A DNA stretch of 64,000 bases from Myotis daubentonii. Its lineage: Eukaryota; Chordata; Mammalia; Chiroptera; Vespertilionidae. This document shows positions 44,048 to 54,880 of this stretch, piece after piece (the stretch's first letter is position 1; each line of letters starts with the position of its first letter). The notes below the pieces were generated by a model that made no database searches, was not told the origin of the DNA, and saw only the letters and a program-made list of their open reading frames with translations. The stretch is from assembly GCF_963259705.1 (NCBI RefSeq), contig NC_081842.1, positions 66,848,787 through 66,912,786 on the forward strand. Direction: 5' to 3'. Position numbers and translations under genes: made by a program.

Positions 44048-44400
44048 TCAATTTTTTTGTCCCATTTATTTACTGGTTGTTTCTTTTCTCTTTTTTTAAA
44101 ATATATTTTATTGACTTTTTACAGTGAGTAAGGAAGAGAGATAGAAACATCAATGAGAGAGAAACATCAATCAGCTGCCTCCTGCACACCCCCTACTGGG
44201 GATGTGCCCACAACCAAGGTACATGCCCTTGACCAGAATCGAACCTGGGACCTTTTAGTCTACAGGCCGGCACTCTATCCACTGAGTCAAACCAGTTAGG
44301 GCTATTGGTTGATTCTTGTTTGTGCCCTGACTAGGGATCAAACTCTCAACCTTGGTGTATTGGTATGACGGTCTCACCTATTGAGCTATCCGGCCACGGC
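43977..44400 (-). repeat. SINE, minus, itself containing a SINE and a (GA)n run
   Basis: The outer reverse SINE starts TTTTTTATTTGTTGATGAGA with a pure (GA)n at about 43998-44043. Its head resumes after the inner SINE at GGTTGATTCTTGTTTGTGCC and ends CTATCCGGCCACGGC. Confidence 0.82.
44091..44302 (-). repeat. VES-type SINE nested in an older SINE, minus
   Basis: TTTTTTTAAAATATATTTTA at left, CAAACCAGTTAGGGC at right. Imperfect duplication around it: CTGGTTGTTTCTT / TTGGTTGATTCTT. Confidence 0.88.
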
Positions 44401-45013
44401 TTGATATTTTAAGTATGAGATAATTGTTGGAGCAAAGTTCTCAGGATATAAGGAAAGTAATAAAACAGCTATGTTTTAAAGCTCTAGAATGAAATGCACA
44501 TATATACATTTAGTTAAACATACTATGTAGCTGTAATTCAGGAATTCTTTTCCAAGAATAAGTCGATCTTTTTTGCTTGTTTCTGTCATGTTTATAATGA
44601 AGTGTAATTTTAAAATCTCCAGTTCATAACATTATAATGATATTGCTTTATACTTCAGTTCAATTAGCTGTAAAATCAAGGTACATGTTTCCTCTTCTAC
44701 TCAATAGCCTGGGATTCTGTTTACTAAGTTTCTAGAGATTAATTTAATGTTCTCATGAAAACACATTTTGAGAATATGGTATAGCTAATTTTTGTTATGA
44801 CGTAGGTCATTTTTTTTTAATGGGCAATAAAAAGAATTGTAACAAAAGTTATAATCTAATGAATGGAAGGCTCAAATAAGTTGGTCACTGAATTTGGAGT
44901 AAAATACAGGCTATATGGCATATGCAAAATTCCCTTTGGGAAGCTGAAAAGACATCAAAGAAACAAAGCAGCTATAGAGGTACGCTGTGTTATTTTGTAA
45001 TTAAACAACTATT

Positions 45014-45214
45014 CAGGGGTCCTCAAACTACGGCACACAGGCCACATGCAAATACAAATATTGTATTTGTTCCTGTTTTGTTTTTTTACTTCAAAATAAG
45101 ATATGTGCAGTGTGCATAGGAATTTGTTCATAATTTTTTTAAACTATAGTCCGGCCCTCCAACGGTCTGAGGGACAGTGAACTGGCCCCTGTTTAAAAAG
45201 TTTGAGGACCCCTG
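45014..45214 (+). mobile_element. hAT-like MITE with 16-bp inverted ends
   Basis: 201 bp starting CAGGGGTCCTCAAACT and ending AGTTTGAGGACCCCTG, exact inverse complements. No transposase. No convincing 8-bp duplication is left (CAACTATT / AAAACACC). Its ends fit hAT-type non-autonomous elements known in vesper bats. Confidence 0.8.
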
Positions 45215-45312
45215 AAAACACCAGGGGCTATGTCATTATGGTTACCACGAAAAAAAGCATAGTATGAGTGAACTCTCAAAGGTACCTGGCAGTAATTCAA
45301 TCAAAGTAATAC

Positions 45313-45660
45313 CAGCTCTGGCCAGTTTTTCTCAGTGGTTAGAGCATTGGCCCATGGACCAAAGGACTGCGGGTTCAATTCCCAGTCAAGGACATGTACC
45401 TGGGTTGTAGGTTTGATCCCTGGCCCAGGTTGGGGCTTGTGCAGGAGGCAACCATCCTATGTGTGTCTCTCTCACATCGATGTTTCTCTTCTCTTCTCTT
45501 CTCTTCTCTTCTCTTCTCTTCTCTTCTCTTCTCTTCCCTTCCCTTCCCTTCCCTTCCCTTCCCTTCCCTTCCCTTCCCTTCCCTTCTCTCTCTCTCCCCT
45601 TTCCACTTTCTCTAAGAATCAATGGGGAAAAAATATCTTTGGGTGAGGGTTAACAAAAAA
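45313..45660 (+). repeat. SINE with TTCTC/TTCCC array, plus
   Basis: Head AGCTCTGGCCAGTTTTTCTC, tail ATCAATGGGGAAAAAATATC. The CT body has expanded to about 10 TTCTC followed by about 11 CCTTC units (45484-45587). Duplication AAAGTAATACCA / AAAGTAATGCCA. Long frames in both strands here come from the pentanucleotide array. Confidence 0.88.
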
Positions 45661-45891
45661 AAGTAATGCCAATAGGCGCTGCTACAGGAAAAATATATAT
45701 TTGAAATGGTGTCTGGTCTGGTCATTCTACTTAATTTTTAGACCAGGTAACAGTCACATGATTCAAATGCCAAGAAATATGTTTTATTTTTGTGTTAGTC
45801 CCTTCCTGAGTTTTGTATTTGATGATGACTTTCTATGTGAAATGAGATCAACATTTATTTGGGTCCTTTTAAAGTATTCAGTAAGCACTTA

Positions 45892-46930
45892 TCCTATCTA
45901 ATAAAAGAGAAAAATGGTAATTGGCGTACGACGATACCCTTTTCATTGGCTGATCAGGGCTATATGCAAATTAACTGCCAACTAAGATTGGCAGTTAACT
46001 GCCAACAAGATGGCGGTTAATTTGCATATGTAGGCACAATGCAGGGAGGCGAAAGGGAAAGCAGGAAAAAGCCCCCTGCCACTGACAGTGATCAGAAACC
46101 CAGGGGGGAGCTAAGAGCTGGGGGGCAGGGCAAAGGCGGCCCTGGGGCCGCCTTTGCCCTGCCCCCCAGCCATGATCAGAGAATCAGGTGCCTTTGCCGC
46201 CCTGGCCAGTGATAGCAGGAAGTAGGGGTGGAGCCATCGATGGGAGCTAGGCACGGTTGAAGCTGGCAGTCCCGGGAGCTAGGGGTCCCTTGCCTGGGCC
46301 TAAAGCGGAGCCCACGGTCACGGGGCTGCTGCCGCTGCGGGTCCCCGCTGCCCGGGCCGGATGCCTAGGCCAGAGGCGTTAGGCCTGGGCAGGGGTGGAG
46401 CCTGCAACACGGGGACCTGGGGGTCCCCTACCCAGGCCTGACACCTCTGCCAGAGGCCTCAGGCCTGGTCAAGGGGCCGATCCGGTGATTGGTGATCGGA
46501 GGGTGATGAGGGTCAACTCCTCTGGCCGAGGCATCAGGCCTGGGTGGGGGGCGGAGCCAGGGATTGGGGGGATATGATGGTCCCCTTGCCCAGGCCTGAA
46601 GCCTGGGTCAGAGGCGTCAGGCTTGGGCGGGGGGTGGACCAAGCGATCAGAGGGAGATGGGGGTCCCCTGCCCAGGCATGATTCCTGGGCCAGAGGCCTC
46701 AGGCCTGGGCGGGGGCCAGAGCCAGTGAGCGGGGGGAGATGGGGGTCCCCTGTCCAAGCCTGACACCTCTGGCGGAGGCGTCAGGCCTGGGCAAGGGGCC
46801 AATCAGGCGATCGGAGGGTGATGGGGGTCTACGCCTGAGGGCTCCCAGTATGTGAAAGGGGGCAGGCTGGGCTGAGGGACACCCCCCACACACACATCCA
46901 GTGCACGAATTTCGTGCACCGGGCCCCTAG
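45892..46930 (+). mobile_element. Helitron, plus
   Basis: 1039 bp. 5' TCCTATCTAATAAAAGAGAA after host A (45891). 3' hairpin TGCACGAATTTCGTGCA and end CCGGGCCCCTAG at 46930 before host T. It starts with the same GTAATTGGCGTACGACGATA as the minus-strand element at 4099-5339 and contains the same GC-rich repeats, but lacks some copies. The 46140-46160 region forms an inverted repeat of GGCAAAGGCGGCCC. Confidence 0.92.
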
Positions 46931-47149
46931 TATTTTAATAAGCACTAATACAATCAGTTGGCTTATAACTTACAAGCAGTGTTGCTAAAATTTCTGGCTT
47001 GAAGACTACCTTCATGATTTTTGCCATAGCTTCTTATTGCCTATAATTATTTTGTACTTAATATTTTTCTTTAAAAAATATTCACAAGAAAATATTTACT
47101 AGTTTGTCCTCCTCTCCAAGCAAGTCCATGAAATCTTGGATTTCACATA
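46931..47149. other. Intergenic, nothing identified
   Basis: Short AT-rich stretch without a recognised feature. Confidence 0.4.
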
Positions 47150-47640
47150 CTAAATCTTGCTTCTATACATTAAAATGTTTACTATTCATCTGTCTCTCTG
47201 AAAACCATCTCATAGATACAGAGCTGTGCAGTGCAGATCCTCCTTCAAGGAAAGACTCATTGCCCAGCTGCCAGGAGTGTGGTCAGCAGACACCTGCGGC
47301 TGTTGGCTCCCTCTAGGTCAGGTCTGCAGATGCCAGCTCCCCGGAGGTCATGTCCTCACAGGGCAGCCTGAGCCTGGATTCCAGGAGAGGCAGGGGTAAG
47401 AAGGTCTGGCCATTGCAACTTGGTGCATGTCAACTCTGATGGAAAATATTTGCTCCAGAGCTTCCCACAGACCTGCTTTATGTCTTTATTTTCTCTATGC
47501 CCAGCCCTGCTTTGCTGACTTCCTTTCTCAAGTGTTGATTTCAAATGAATAACTTGTGCCTCCATCTTCATCCCAGCACCTGTTTCTGAAGAACCCAACC
47601 TGCAGCACATGCCTGAGGAAATACTGTGCTAAGTCACTTT
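47150..47640 (+). repeat. Possible ERVL-type LTR, plus
   Basis: It ends in the style of class III LTRs (CCCAGCACCTGTTTCTGAAG, AACCCAACCTGCAGCACA). Borders are unclear. Confidence 0.3.
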
Positions 47641-48294
47641 TTAGGATGTGTCAAAAGGTATTTATAGACTTAAAAATGCAATTTAGAAAGAAACACCATG
47701 AAAGAGGAGGGAAATGGGAACATCTGTATAGTGTAAACAATAAAATTTTAAAAAGGCCATGAATATGATTTTATGTGATTGAAGGCAATGTGTCTTTTAT
47801 ACAAGGTGTCCAAAACTATTAGTTCCATTTTAAGTCATTTTGAAAGATGTACTAGTGATTTGGGAATTGTGACAATTCAAGAGTCATTCAGATGATGGTT
47901 GAAAAAAAAGTATCCTAATGGATTAAAGAAAAAAGAAATTTGGGATCCAGGGCAAATGATGTTTTTAAAAACTGGAACTAAATGATATTCTTTAACTTTA
48001 TATTCACAAATTAAGCCTATGTGTGACAAACTTCAAATATGTCACAGAATTTTTATTCCTTTTTTAAATCACCTGCAAATAAAGAAATAGGCAGAAGAGT
48101 CTATTCAGTAAATACCTGAAATTACTGTAACAGAATCCTGTTTGAAATCCACAGGTATAATAGTCATTACTGCTCACATTTCATGATTTAGGAAAACTTT
48201 GTCCTGCCACCAGACTCTTCTGAATCATAGTCAGAGTACATGTGAGTCAGCAGAGCACTGTTTAAGGTCAGTAACAAGGGACACTTCTTTTCTT
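47641..48294. other. Intergenic, nothing identified
   Basis: AT-rich; no supported gene or repeat. Confidence 0.4.
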
Positions 48295-48516
48295 CCTTTT
48301 TTTAAATATATTTTATTGATTTTTTTACAGAGAGGAAGGGAGAGGGATAGATAGTTAGAAACATCAATGAGAGAGAAACATCAATTAGCTGCCTCCTGCA
48401 CACCCCGTACTGGGGATGTGCCCGCAACCAAGGTACATGCCCTTGACCGGAATCGAACCTGGAACCTTTCAGTCCATAGGTTGACACTTTATCCACTGAG
48501 CCAAACCAGTTAGGGC
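48295..48516 (-). repeat. VES-type SINE, minus
   Basis: TTTAAATATATTTTATTGAT at left, CAAACCAGTTAGGGC at right. Perfect duplication AAGGGACACTTCTT at both ends. Confidence 0.94.
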
Positions 48517-48569
48517 AAGGGACACTTCTTAAAGAATAAGTGATTCGGGAAAATTTTATTATACTAAGA

Positions 48570-48877
48570 CTAGAGACCCGGTGCACAAAATTTGTGCGCT
48601 GGGGAGGGCGGGGGGAGTCCCTCAGCCCAGCTTGCGCCCTCTCGCAGTCCAAGAGCCCTTGGGGGATGTCTGACTGTTGCGGAGGCAGGAGAGGTTCCCA
48701 CTACTGCTGCTACACTCACCAACCATGTGCCAGCTCAAGGCTTTTGACTGAGCAGTGCTTCCCCTGTGGGGGCAGTTCCTGCATTGAGTGTCTGCCCTCT
48801 GGTGGTCAGTGCACATCATAGCAACTGGTCATTCCACCGTTCAGTCGATTTGCATATTAGCCTTTTATTATATAGGA
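48570..48877 (-). mobile_element. Helitron, minus, short
   Basis: 308 bp. 3' end at left CTAGAGACCCGGTGCAC with TGCACAAAATTTGTGC hairpin. 5' end at right, complement TCCTATATAATAAAAGGCTA. Host A at 48569 and T at 48878. Confidence 0.9.
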
Positions 48878-49009
48878 TTGAGCAAAAAATAGTTAATGTT
48901 CAGAGAATGCTTATTTAAATTTATGTCTCCTGTGTTACGTTTCATTATCTAAGCATTCAATAAAAATACTTATTTCTCCAAACTTGCCCATAATAAGAAT
49001 GACCTAGGC

Positions 49010-49220
49010 CAGTGGTCAGCAAACTGTGGCTCGCGAGCCACATGCGGCTCTTTGGCCCCTTGAGTGTGGCTCTTCCACAAAATACCACATGCAAGCACGC
49101 ATGTACAGTGCGATTGAAACTTCGTGGCCCGTGCGCAGCAGTCGGTATTTTGTGGAAGAGCCACACTCAAGGGGCCAAAGAGCCTCATGTGGCTCACAAG
49201 CCGCAGTTTGTTGACCACTG
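49010..49220 (+). mobile_element. Foldback hAT-like MITE, copy 1
   Basis: 211 bp whose two halves are near-complete inverse complements. The outer ends are CAGTGGTCAGCAAACTG... and ...CAGTTTGTTGACCACTG, and the inner arms share GGCCCCTTGAGTGTGGCTCT. Six overlapping frames appear here because the sequence is palindromic; none is a gene. No exact flanking duplication is left. Confidence 0.85.
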
Positions 49221-49452
49221 CTCAAACACATACACTTCTTTTTTTTAAATTTATTTTATAACGATAGTTTACATACAATATGATATTAGTTCCAGGAAAC
49301 GCACACACTTCTGGAGCTGAAAATGCTTTAGGGAAAGATAAAGAGAACTTGAAAGTGTTTTGCTTTTAACCTACATGCTTAGGGAGAAAATAATTTGATT
49401 ACCTTCCTCAACATACACAAAACAGTGAGATGAGAACTATTTCATTACCCCC

Positions 49453-50239
49453 TGCCGGGGTCCTGCCCCAGCAGGTCCAGGGGTTCCCAAAGGCGTAGAC
49501 GGAGTCGGCGAAGGAGGTAGGACACGGAGACAGTTTTCAGTTGATCAGCAGCCTAGCCAGGATCTCCAGCCAATTTCTGGTCTGGATCTCCAGAGAGGTT
49601 CTGCTTCGGATTTCCAGCGAGGTTCTGTAGCCATGTTCCCTCGCTAGGTTCTCCAGCCAGGTTCTGTCCAGGCTCTCCAGTCAGGTTCAGTGTCCAGGGT
49701 CCAGTCAGGTTCTCCTGCCAATCTCTGTAGTCAGGTTCAGTCCAGGATCCCTTGCCATGTTCTCCCACTAGGCTCTGTCTCTAGGCTCCGAGGCCAGTCC
49801 CTCTCCAGGATCCTCCGGCATGCTCTCTCCAGCGAAGTTCTTCTGTCTCTAGGCTCCGTGTAGGTTCTGTCTTCTTGATTCTGTTCTAAGTTCTGAGTGT
49901 TTCTGTCTTGTTACAACTGTATTTATACCAATTGGTTCAATCCTATCAATCTCTATTACAAAGGTTAGGGCGTTTCTTATCTCCATTCCAGGGAGAAAAG
50001 ATTATGTAGTTTAAGCATGATTGTTCGTAGTTAAAGGGATTAATTACCCACCTGGCACTTAGTTGAGGGGTTTTATTCCCTCCCTAACTTCAGGGGAAAA
50101 TCCCTACCTGGGGAAAACAACCTTTCTCAGAGACCTTGGTTAAAACACATAGTGCCAAGAAGGTGAGCAAACATATTAAGAACAGTATGCCATATATGCC
50201 AGGTCCCTTGAAACAGCAAGCATGGACCGGCTCCCGGCA
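49453..50239 (-). mobile_element. Solo LTR, class II ERV family, minus
   Basis: 787 bp, TG...CA ends, with a perfect 6-bp duplication ACCCCC (49447-49452 and 50240-50245). Same subtype as 10169-10826 and 55133-55916. It carries the long form of the internal minisatellite (about 49555-49870). The minus-strand frame 49553-49768 with its repeated QNLAGEP-like peptide is a translation of that minisatellite. Confidence 0.92.
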
Positions 50240-50457
50240 ACCCCCCAATGCTGCTATTTTGCAGAAAGATTCCGAGAGTTTGAGAACAGAAATAAGGAGA
50301 ACACAGGTCTTATGGTGAGTAGAAAGCCTGCTAACTTAGTTCATGGTTCTGGAATCAAGTTCTCTTTCCTCTCCATCATTTACGCCTACAAAAGCACTCA
50401 TGCTAGTAACCCCCCAAATCCAGCAATTATAAATTTAACATTGTGAATAGTCTAGAC

Positions 50458-50669
50458 CAGTGGTCAGCAAACTGCGGCTCGTGAGCCACATGCGGCTCTT
50501 TGGCCCCTTGAGTGTGGTTCTTCCTAAGCCTTAGAAGTACCCTAATTAAGTTAATAACAATGTACCTACCTATATAGTTTAAGTTTAAAAAATTTGGCTC
50601 TTAAAAGAAATTTCAATCGTTGTACTGTTGATATTTGGCTCTGTTGACTAATGAGTTTGCCAACCACTG
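50458..50669 (+). mobile_element. hAT-like MITE, related to the foldback family
   Basis: Starts CAGTGGTCAGCAAACTGC and ends AGTTTGCCAACCACTG. The first 60 bp match the foldback MITEs at 49010 and 62273 but the rest does not. Flanks GTCTAGAC / ACCTAGGC could be a mutated 8-bp duplication with the CTAG core that hAT elements prefer. Confidence 0.75.
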
Positions 50670-51089
50670 ACCTAGGCTATTTGTCAAATTGATTCCTATA
50701 CCCTTCCTCCAGAATAGATACCAATTTAGTTTGTTTTGGTGTAGGCCTGGGAACCTGTATCATTCATATAGTCTCCACATGTTCTTACATTCAGAAAAAT
50801 TTGAGGAACAGCTAATTAAGACATGTATAATTATTTAAAATATCAAACCTTCTTTTGACAGTTGTCCATTGCTGCTTTGAGGACTGTGGTATGTGACATC
50901 TGACTACATGTTTGTATGCAACTGGCAACAGCACAGTTAATGAGCCAATGCATTCTATGACTGTGTGGTCCAGCTAGCTTTGTTCTGTTTCAAGAACAGA
51001 CTATTTTCCCAAATCCTGATCAGCTGCCTGACAAGATGAATTATTGGTTGCAAAGAGAACTGAGAGTTCCTAAACTGAAAAATTCAAAA
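50670..51089. other. Intergenic, nothing identified
   Basis: No supported feature. Confidence 0.4.
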
Positions 51090-51767
51090 AGAAGGGGATC
51101 CAAGATGGTGGCAGAGTAGGTGGAAGCTATACTCACCTCCTCCCAGGACCAATCTAGAAGTACAACTAAGATATAGAACAATCAACCTGAATAACCAACT
51201 GAAGACAAGCTGAACAGAAGTCTTATAACCAAGGATATATAGAAAAGGCCACATCAAGACTGGTAGGAAGGATGGAGATGTGAAAAGGGCTGGCCCTGCA
51301 CATGCTGTAGCTGAGAATCCAAAGGGTTATTCCAGCTACAAAGGTCCCCCCTCAGGAGTGTGGGGTCTCAACCCCAGGCTGGACTTCCCAGCTCACAGCA
51401 CCAGAGCTGGGAAGAGCCCACATACATCTGGCTGTGAAAATCAGTGAGGATTCTGTCTGCCACAGGGAGACGGGAGGCTGCAAGAAACCCAGGGACCCTC
51501 TTACAGGACCAGAACACAAAATCTCATTCACGAATGGAGGGCAGCTTGGAGCAAACTAGTCTCATGAGGAGAGACTAGGTGGTTCTGGGGAGAGAGCTGG
51601 ACAACCACTATAGTTCTTATGCTGAGTACCTCACCCACGCTGCCCACAAATGCCATCTTTTTTGGGGTCAAACAGTCCCCTCCTACAGCATCAGCCTGGG
51701 AAAATGCAATAGCCCCACCCTCCTGACTGCTTATTGCACTGCCTGCCAAGCTCAGGCTCTCTGGGAG
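51090..51767 (+). repeat. L1 5' UTR, plus, split by the provirus
   Basis: GGGGATCCAAGATGGTGGCA, GAGTAGGTGGAAGCTATACT and CACCTCCTCCCAGGACC are a typical mammalian L1 start. It continues after the provirus at 57961. The ORFs are not those of ORF1. Confidence 0.75.
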
Positions 51768-52332
51768 TGCCAGAAGCCGGTCCATCCTTGCTGCTTGACA
51801 CAGTCGCTGCAGGAAAGAAACATCTGCACAGCATATGTTTCAAGGGACCTGGCATATATAGCATACTGTTCTTAATATGTTTGCTCCCCTTAGCGCTATG
51901 TGTTTTAACCAAGGTCACCTCTCCGAGAAAGGTTGTTTCCCCAGGTAGGGATTTTTCCCTGAAGTTAGGGAGGGGATAAAACCTCTTAACTAAGTGCCAG
52001 GCGGGTAGTTAATCACTTTAACTACAAACAATCACGCTTAAACTACATAATCTTTACTCCCTGGAATGGAGATAAGAAACACCCTAACCTTTGTGATAGA
52101 AATTGACAGGATTAAAATCAACTGGTATAAATACAGATGTAACAAGACAATAAACACCAGAACTTCGCTGGAGATCCTGACCAGAATTTCACTGGAGATC
52201 CTGGACAGAACTTGGCTAGAGATCCTGGCTAGGCTGCTGATCAACTGAACACTGTCTCCGTGTCATTCCTTCTTTGCTGAATCCATCCACACCTTTGGGG
52301 ACCCCTGGACCTGCTGGGGTTGGATCCCAGCA
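51768..52332 (+). repeat. 5' LTR of provirus
   Basis: 565 bp, TGCCAGAAGCCGG...CCCAGCA. A TATA box (GGTATAAATAC) at about 52124-52134 and AATAAA shortly after mark the U3/R part. Four degenerate units containing CTGGAGATCCTG follow. It carries a 44-bp segment (CTTGACACAGTCGCTGCAGG...) absent from the solo LTRs. Confidence 0.93.
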
Positions 52333-52334
52333 TC

Positions 52335-52352
52335 TGGCGCCCGAACAGGAAC
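52335..52352 (+). promoter_or_regulatory. Primer binding site, tRNA-Lys type
   Basis: TGGCGCCCGAACAGGAAC two bases after the 5' LTR, one base off the 3' end complement of tRNA-Lys(UUU). Lysine primers are usual for class II ERVs. Confidence 0.92.
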
Positions 52353-52472
52353 CCCTAGGTAAGTCCCCCTGTACTTGGGATGGCTAGGACTGCACCGTAG
52401 GGTGCTGCAGACCCCCCCTATAGAGGATAAGTAGGGTAAGCGGGTAGTTAGTACAGAACTTAGATTGACAAG

Positions 52473-53921
52473 ATGGGTCATACTGAGTCTAAAGAAAAAA
52501 GACTCTGTATTAATCTTTTAACGCATATGCTTGCTAGCAGAGGAGTTAAGGTTACTCCCAGTCAGACAGAAAGCTTTATACAAGATGTATGTCAATGGCT
52601 TCCTGAGGATGGAACTGTTAATTTAGAAAGTTGGACTAAAGTAGGAGAGCAATTAAAGAATTATTACAGCTACCATGGATCTGAGAAGGTCCCGGCAGAG
52701 ACCCTTTCCCTCTGGAATTCAATTCGTGACACCTTGGCACCAGAGGCAGAAACAGTTGAACTTTCTCAAACTTCAAATAGTCCCTCGGCTCCACCTAGAG
52801 AGGACACATCATTATTGTCTCCAGCTCAATCTAAGAGCAATTTAGCTATGCCTACTGATCGAAAGGGGAATAAATATCATAAACATGACCATTGGTCCTT
52901 TCCAGTCAGTAGAGAGGAGAGAGGCCCTCCCATTCAAAACAGGCTCCCTAAATTAGAAAGGAAGCCTAAACCAGGTCCTGCGGCTCCTATGAGCTCCATG
53001 TCTAAATTTCAAAGGGCGATAAGAGAAGCTGAAGCTAATGGAGATCTTGAATTCTCACTCTGCTTCCCAGTTGCATATAAGAATGAGTTTGGTGAGGACG
53101 AAAACCCCACCTGGGAGTCTATACCTTACAAAATACTTAAAGAATTAAAATTGGCCTGCTCTGAATATGGACCTCTAGCTCCTTACACACAAACCTTGGT
53201 AGAAACCCTAGCCAGTAAATGGATGACTCCTTATGATTGGTCACAGGTTTGTAAAGCCTGTCTCTCGGGAGGTGATTACTTATTATGGAAAACTGAATAT
53301 GAAGATCTTGCTAAGAGAGCTGTAGCCACTAGCAAAAATTCCAGAGGAGGAATAACCCTAGACATGATATTAGGAGAAGGTGATTTTAATACGGCTCAGG
53401 AGCAAATGTATATGCCCAAAGAGGCACTTATTAAAGTAACCAGTTGTGCAGTAAATGCCTGGAAATCCCTACCTTACACAGTAGGAAAAACAACCACCCT
53501 TACAGAGGTTAAACAGAAGGTCGAGGAACCATATCAGGATTTCCTTTCTCGCCTCATACAGGCAGTCAAGAGAGTAATCAATAATGAAGAGGCAGCCGAT
53601 ATCCTAATCAAACAACTGGCTTTTGAAAATGTTAATAATACCTGTCAGGCTTTATTAAGGCCGATTCACAGAACGGGAACTATAAATGATTTTATAAAAC
53701 AGTGTGCTGATGTGAGTCCAGCATTTATACAGGGTGTAGCTATAGCTGTAGCTCTCAAAGGGGAGACATACCCTCAATATGTACAGGGTATAGGACAAGC
53801 CAGCAATAATACAGGTAATAAAAGAAATATGAACTGCTACTCTTGTGGCTTATCTGGGCACTTTAGCAGAGAATGCCCAAATAGAAATAATAATACTCAA
53901 GCCAGATGGCAAGCTCCTTGA
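52473..53921 (+). CDS. gag: ERV Gag polyprotein, ORF open to a TGA before the second zinc knuckle
   Basis: 482 codons starting with a Met-Gly myristoylation context (MGHTESK), about 140 bp after the primer site. Matrix-like region about 1-95; a PSAP late-domain motif at residues 104-107; a proline-rich spacer; capsid about 195-430 with YGPLAPYT at 232-239, TPYDW at 252-256 and a major homology region around 346-362 (EPYQDFLSRL). A CCHC zinc knuckle follows (C455, C458, H463, C468). The frame ends at TGA 53919-53921, and the next 80 bp in the same frame would contain a second, imperfect knuckle, so the stop may be a later mutation. Gag forms the viral particle. The best-kept gene of the provirus. 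Confidence 0.93.
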   Translation: MGHTESKEKRLCINLLTHMLASRGVKVTPSQTESFIQDVCQWLPEDGTVNLESWTKVGEQLKNYYSYHGSEKVPAETLSLWNSIRDTLAPEAETVELSQTSNSPSAPPREDTSLLSPAQSKSNLAMPTDRKGNKYHKHDHWSFPVSREERGPPIQNRLPKLERKPKPGPAAPMSSMSKFQRAIREAEANGDLEFSLCFPVAYKNEFGEDENPTWESIPYKILKELKLACSEYGPLAPYTQTLVETLASKWMTPYDWSQVCKACLSGGDYLLWKTEYEDLAKRAVATSKNSRGGITLDMILGEGDFNTAQEQMYMPKEALIKVTSCAVNAWKSLPYTVGKTTTLTEVKQKVEEPYQDFLSRLIQAVKRVINNEEAADILIKQLAFENVNNTCQALLRPIHRTGTINDFIKQCADVSPAFIQGVAIAVALKGETYPQYVQGIGQASNNTGNKRNMNCYSCGLSGHFSRECPNRNNNTQARWQAP

Positions 53922-54204
53922 CAGCCTGGAAATACATCAGGGAATAATATTAATCCTCCAAAAACCATTTGTACCCGATATCAGAAAGGATTTCATTGGG
54001 CAAAGGAATGTAGATGAAAATACAATAAAAATGGTCGGCCTTTAAATTCTACAAATAGCTCCCAAGGAGGTTATATCCCATCACCTTGATTGGGAAACTT
54101 GAGAAGGGGCCAGCCCCAGGCCCCTGCAATAATAGGGGCATCAACCCTCAACCCCTCTGCAAATTTCAGTCAGTGACCTCTTCAGGGCAACCCCAGGCAG
54201 TGCA

Positions 54205-54477
54205 GGATTGGACCTCCATTCAACCACCCACGCAAAACTAACCCCAGACTCGCCAGTAGCAGCCATTCCTACAGGAGTGTCCCGGCCGCTGCCTGAGGGA
54301 ACTGTAGGATTAATATTAGGGTGGAGCTCCACCTCGTTACAGGGTATCTTAGTCATCCCAGGAATTGTTGATGCAGAGTACACAGGAGATACAGATTTTA
54401 CTTTCCCCACCCACCACAACTATACAGATTCAGCCCAACCAGAGAATTGCCCAATTACTCCTGTTACCAATACATAA
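54205..54477 (+). pseudogene. ERV dUTPase domain remnant
   Basis: Frame with GLDLHSTT-like start, PLPEGTVGLILGWSS and VIPGIVDAEYTGD, which are dUTPase motifs in order. Betaretroviruses carry dUTPase at the N-terminus of the pro frame. Here it is not in the frame of the protease that follows, so an indel separates them, and the upstream gag-pro overlap is broken too. Confidence 0.8.
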
Positions 54478-54880
54478 AATAGGGACAGCTGTTACCCAGG
54501 AAGCCAGAGGGGCCGGAGGCTTTGGATCTAGTGATGCAGCATTTTGGATACAAGAAATCCATGCTGCTAGACCTACAAAAATTTTACAAATTCAGGGAAA
54601 ACCAATTGAAGGTCTATTGGATACAGGAGCAGATGTTTCCTGCATAGCAGGGAAGGATTGGCCCTCTTCATGGCCCATGCACACCACCTCCACTTCCCTA
54701 GTAGAACTAGGCAAGGCATCTAATGTAAAAAAGAGTTCTCAGATTCTAACTTGGGCTGATGAAGATCAACATTCAGGAACATTCTGTCCCTATGTAATTA
54801 CGACTATCCCCTTTACATTATGGGGAAGAGATATCTTGTCTCAAATGGGAGTTCTATTATATAGCACCAGCGGTGTTTGA
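54365..54880 (+). pseudogene. pro: ERV aspartic protease remnant
   Basis: The recognisable protease is about residues 48-171 of this frame. It has the catalytic LLDTGAD (D86), a flap region, and the conserved WGRDIL near 153-158 followed by QMG. The upstream part overlaps the dUTPase in another frame and is not native. The catalytic triplet is intact, but with the frame separated from gag-dUTPase it is unlikely to be made as the virus would make it. Confidence 0.85.

Noticed and set aside
45335..45653. Frames rich in Ser/Leu/Phe or Arg/Glu/Gly
   Set aside because: Translations of the TTCTC/TTCCC array in a SINE.
49553..49768. Minus-strand frame with repeated NLAGEP-like peptide (also 55246-55437)
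   Set aside because: Produced by the minisatellite in the solo LTRs; no start context or homology.
49561..49800. CRISPR-like spacing of short repeats
   Set aside because: Degenerate repeats without unique spacers, inside an LTR of a mammalian genome.
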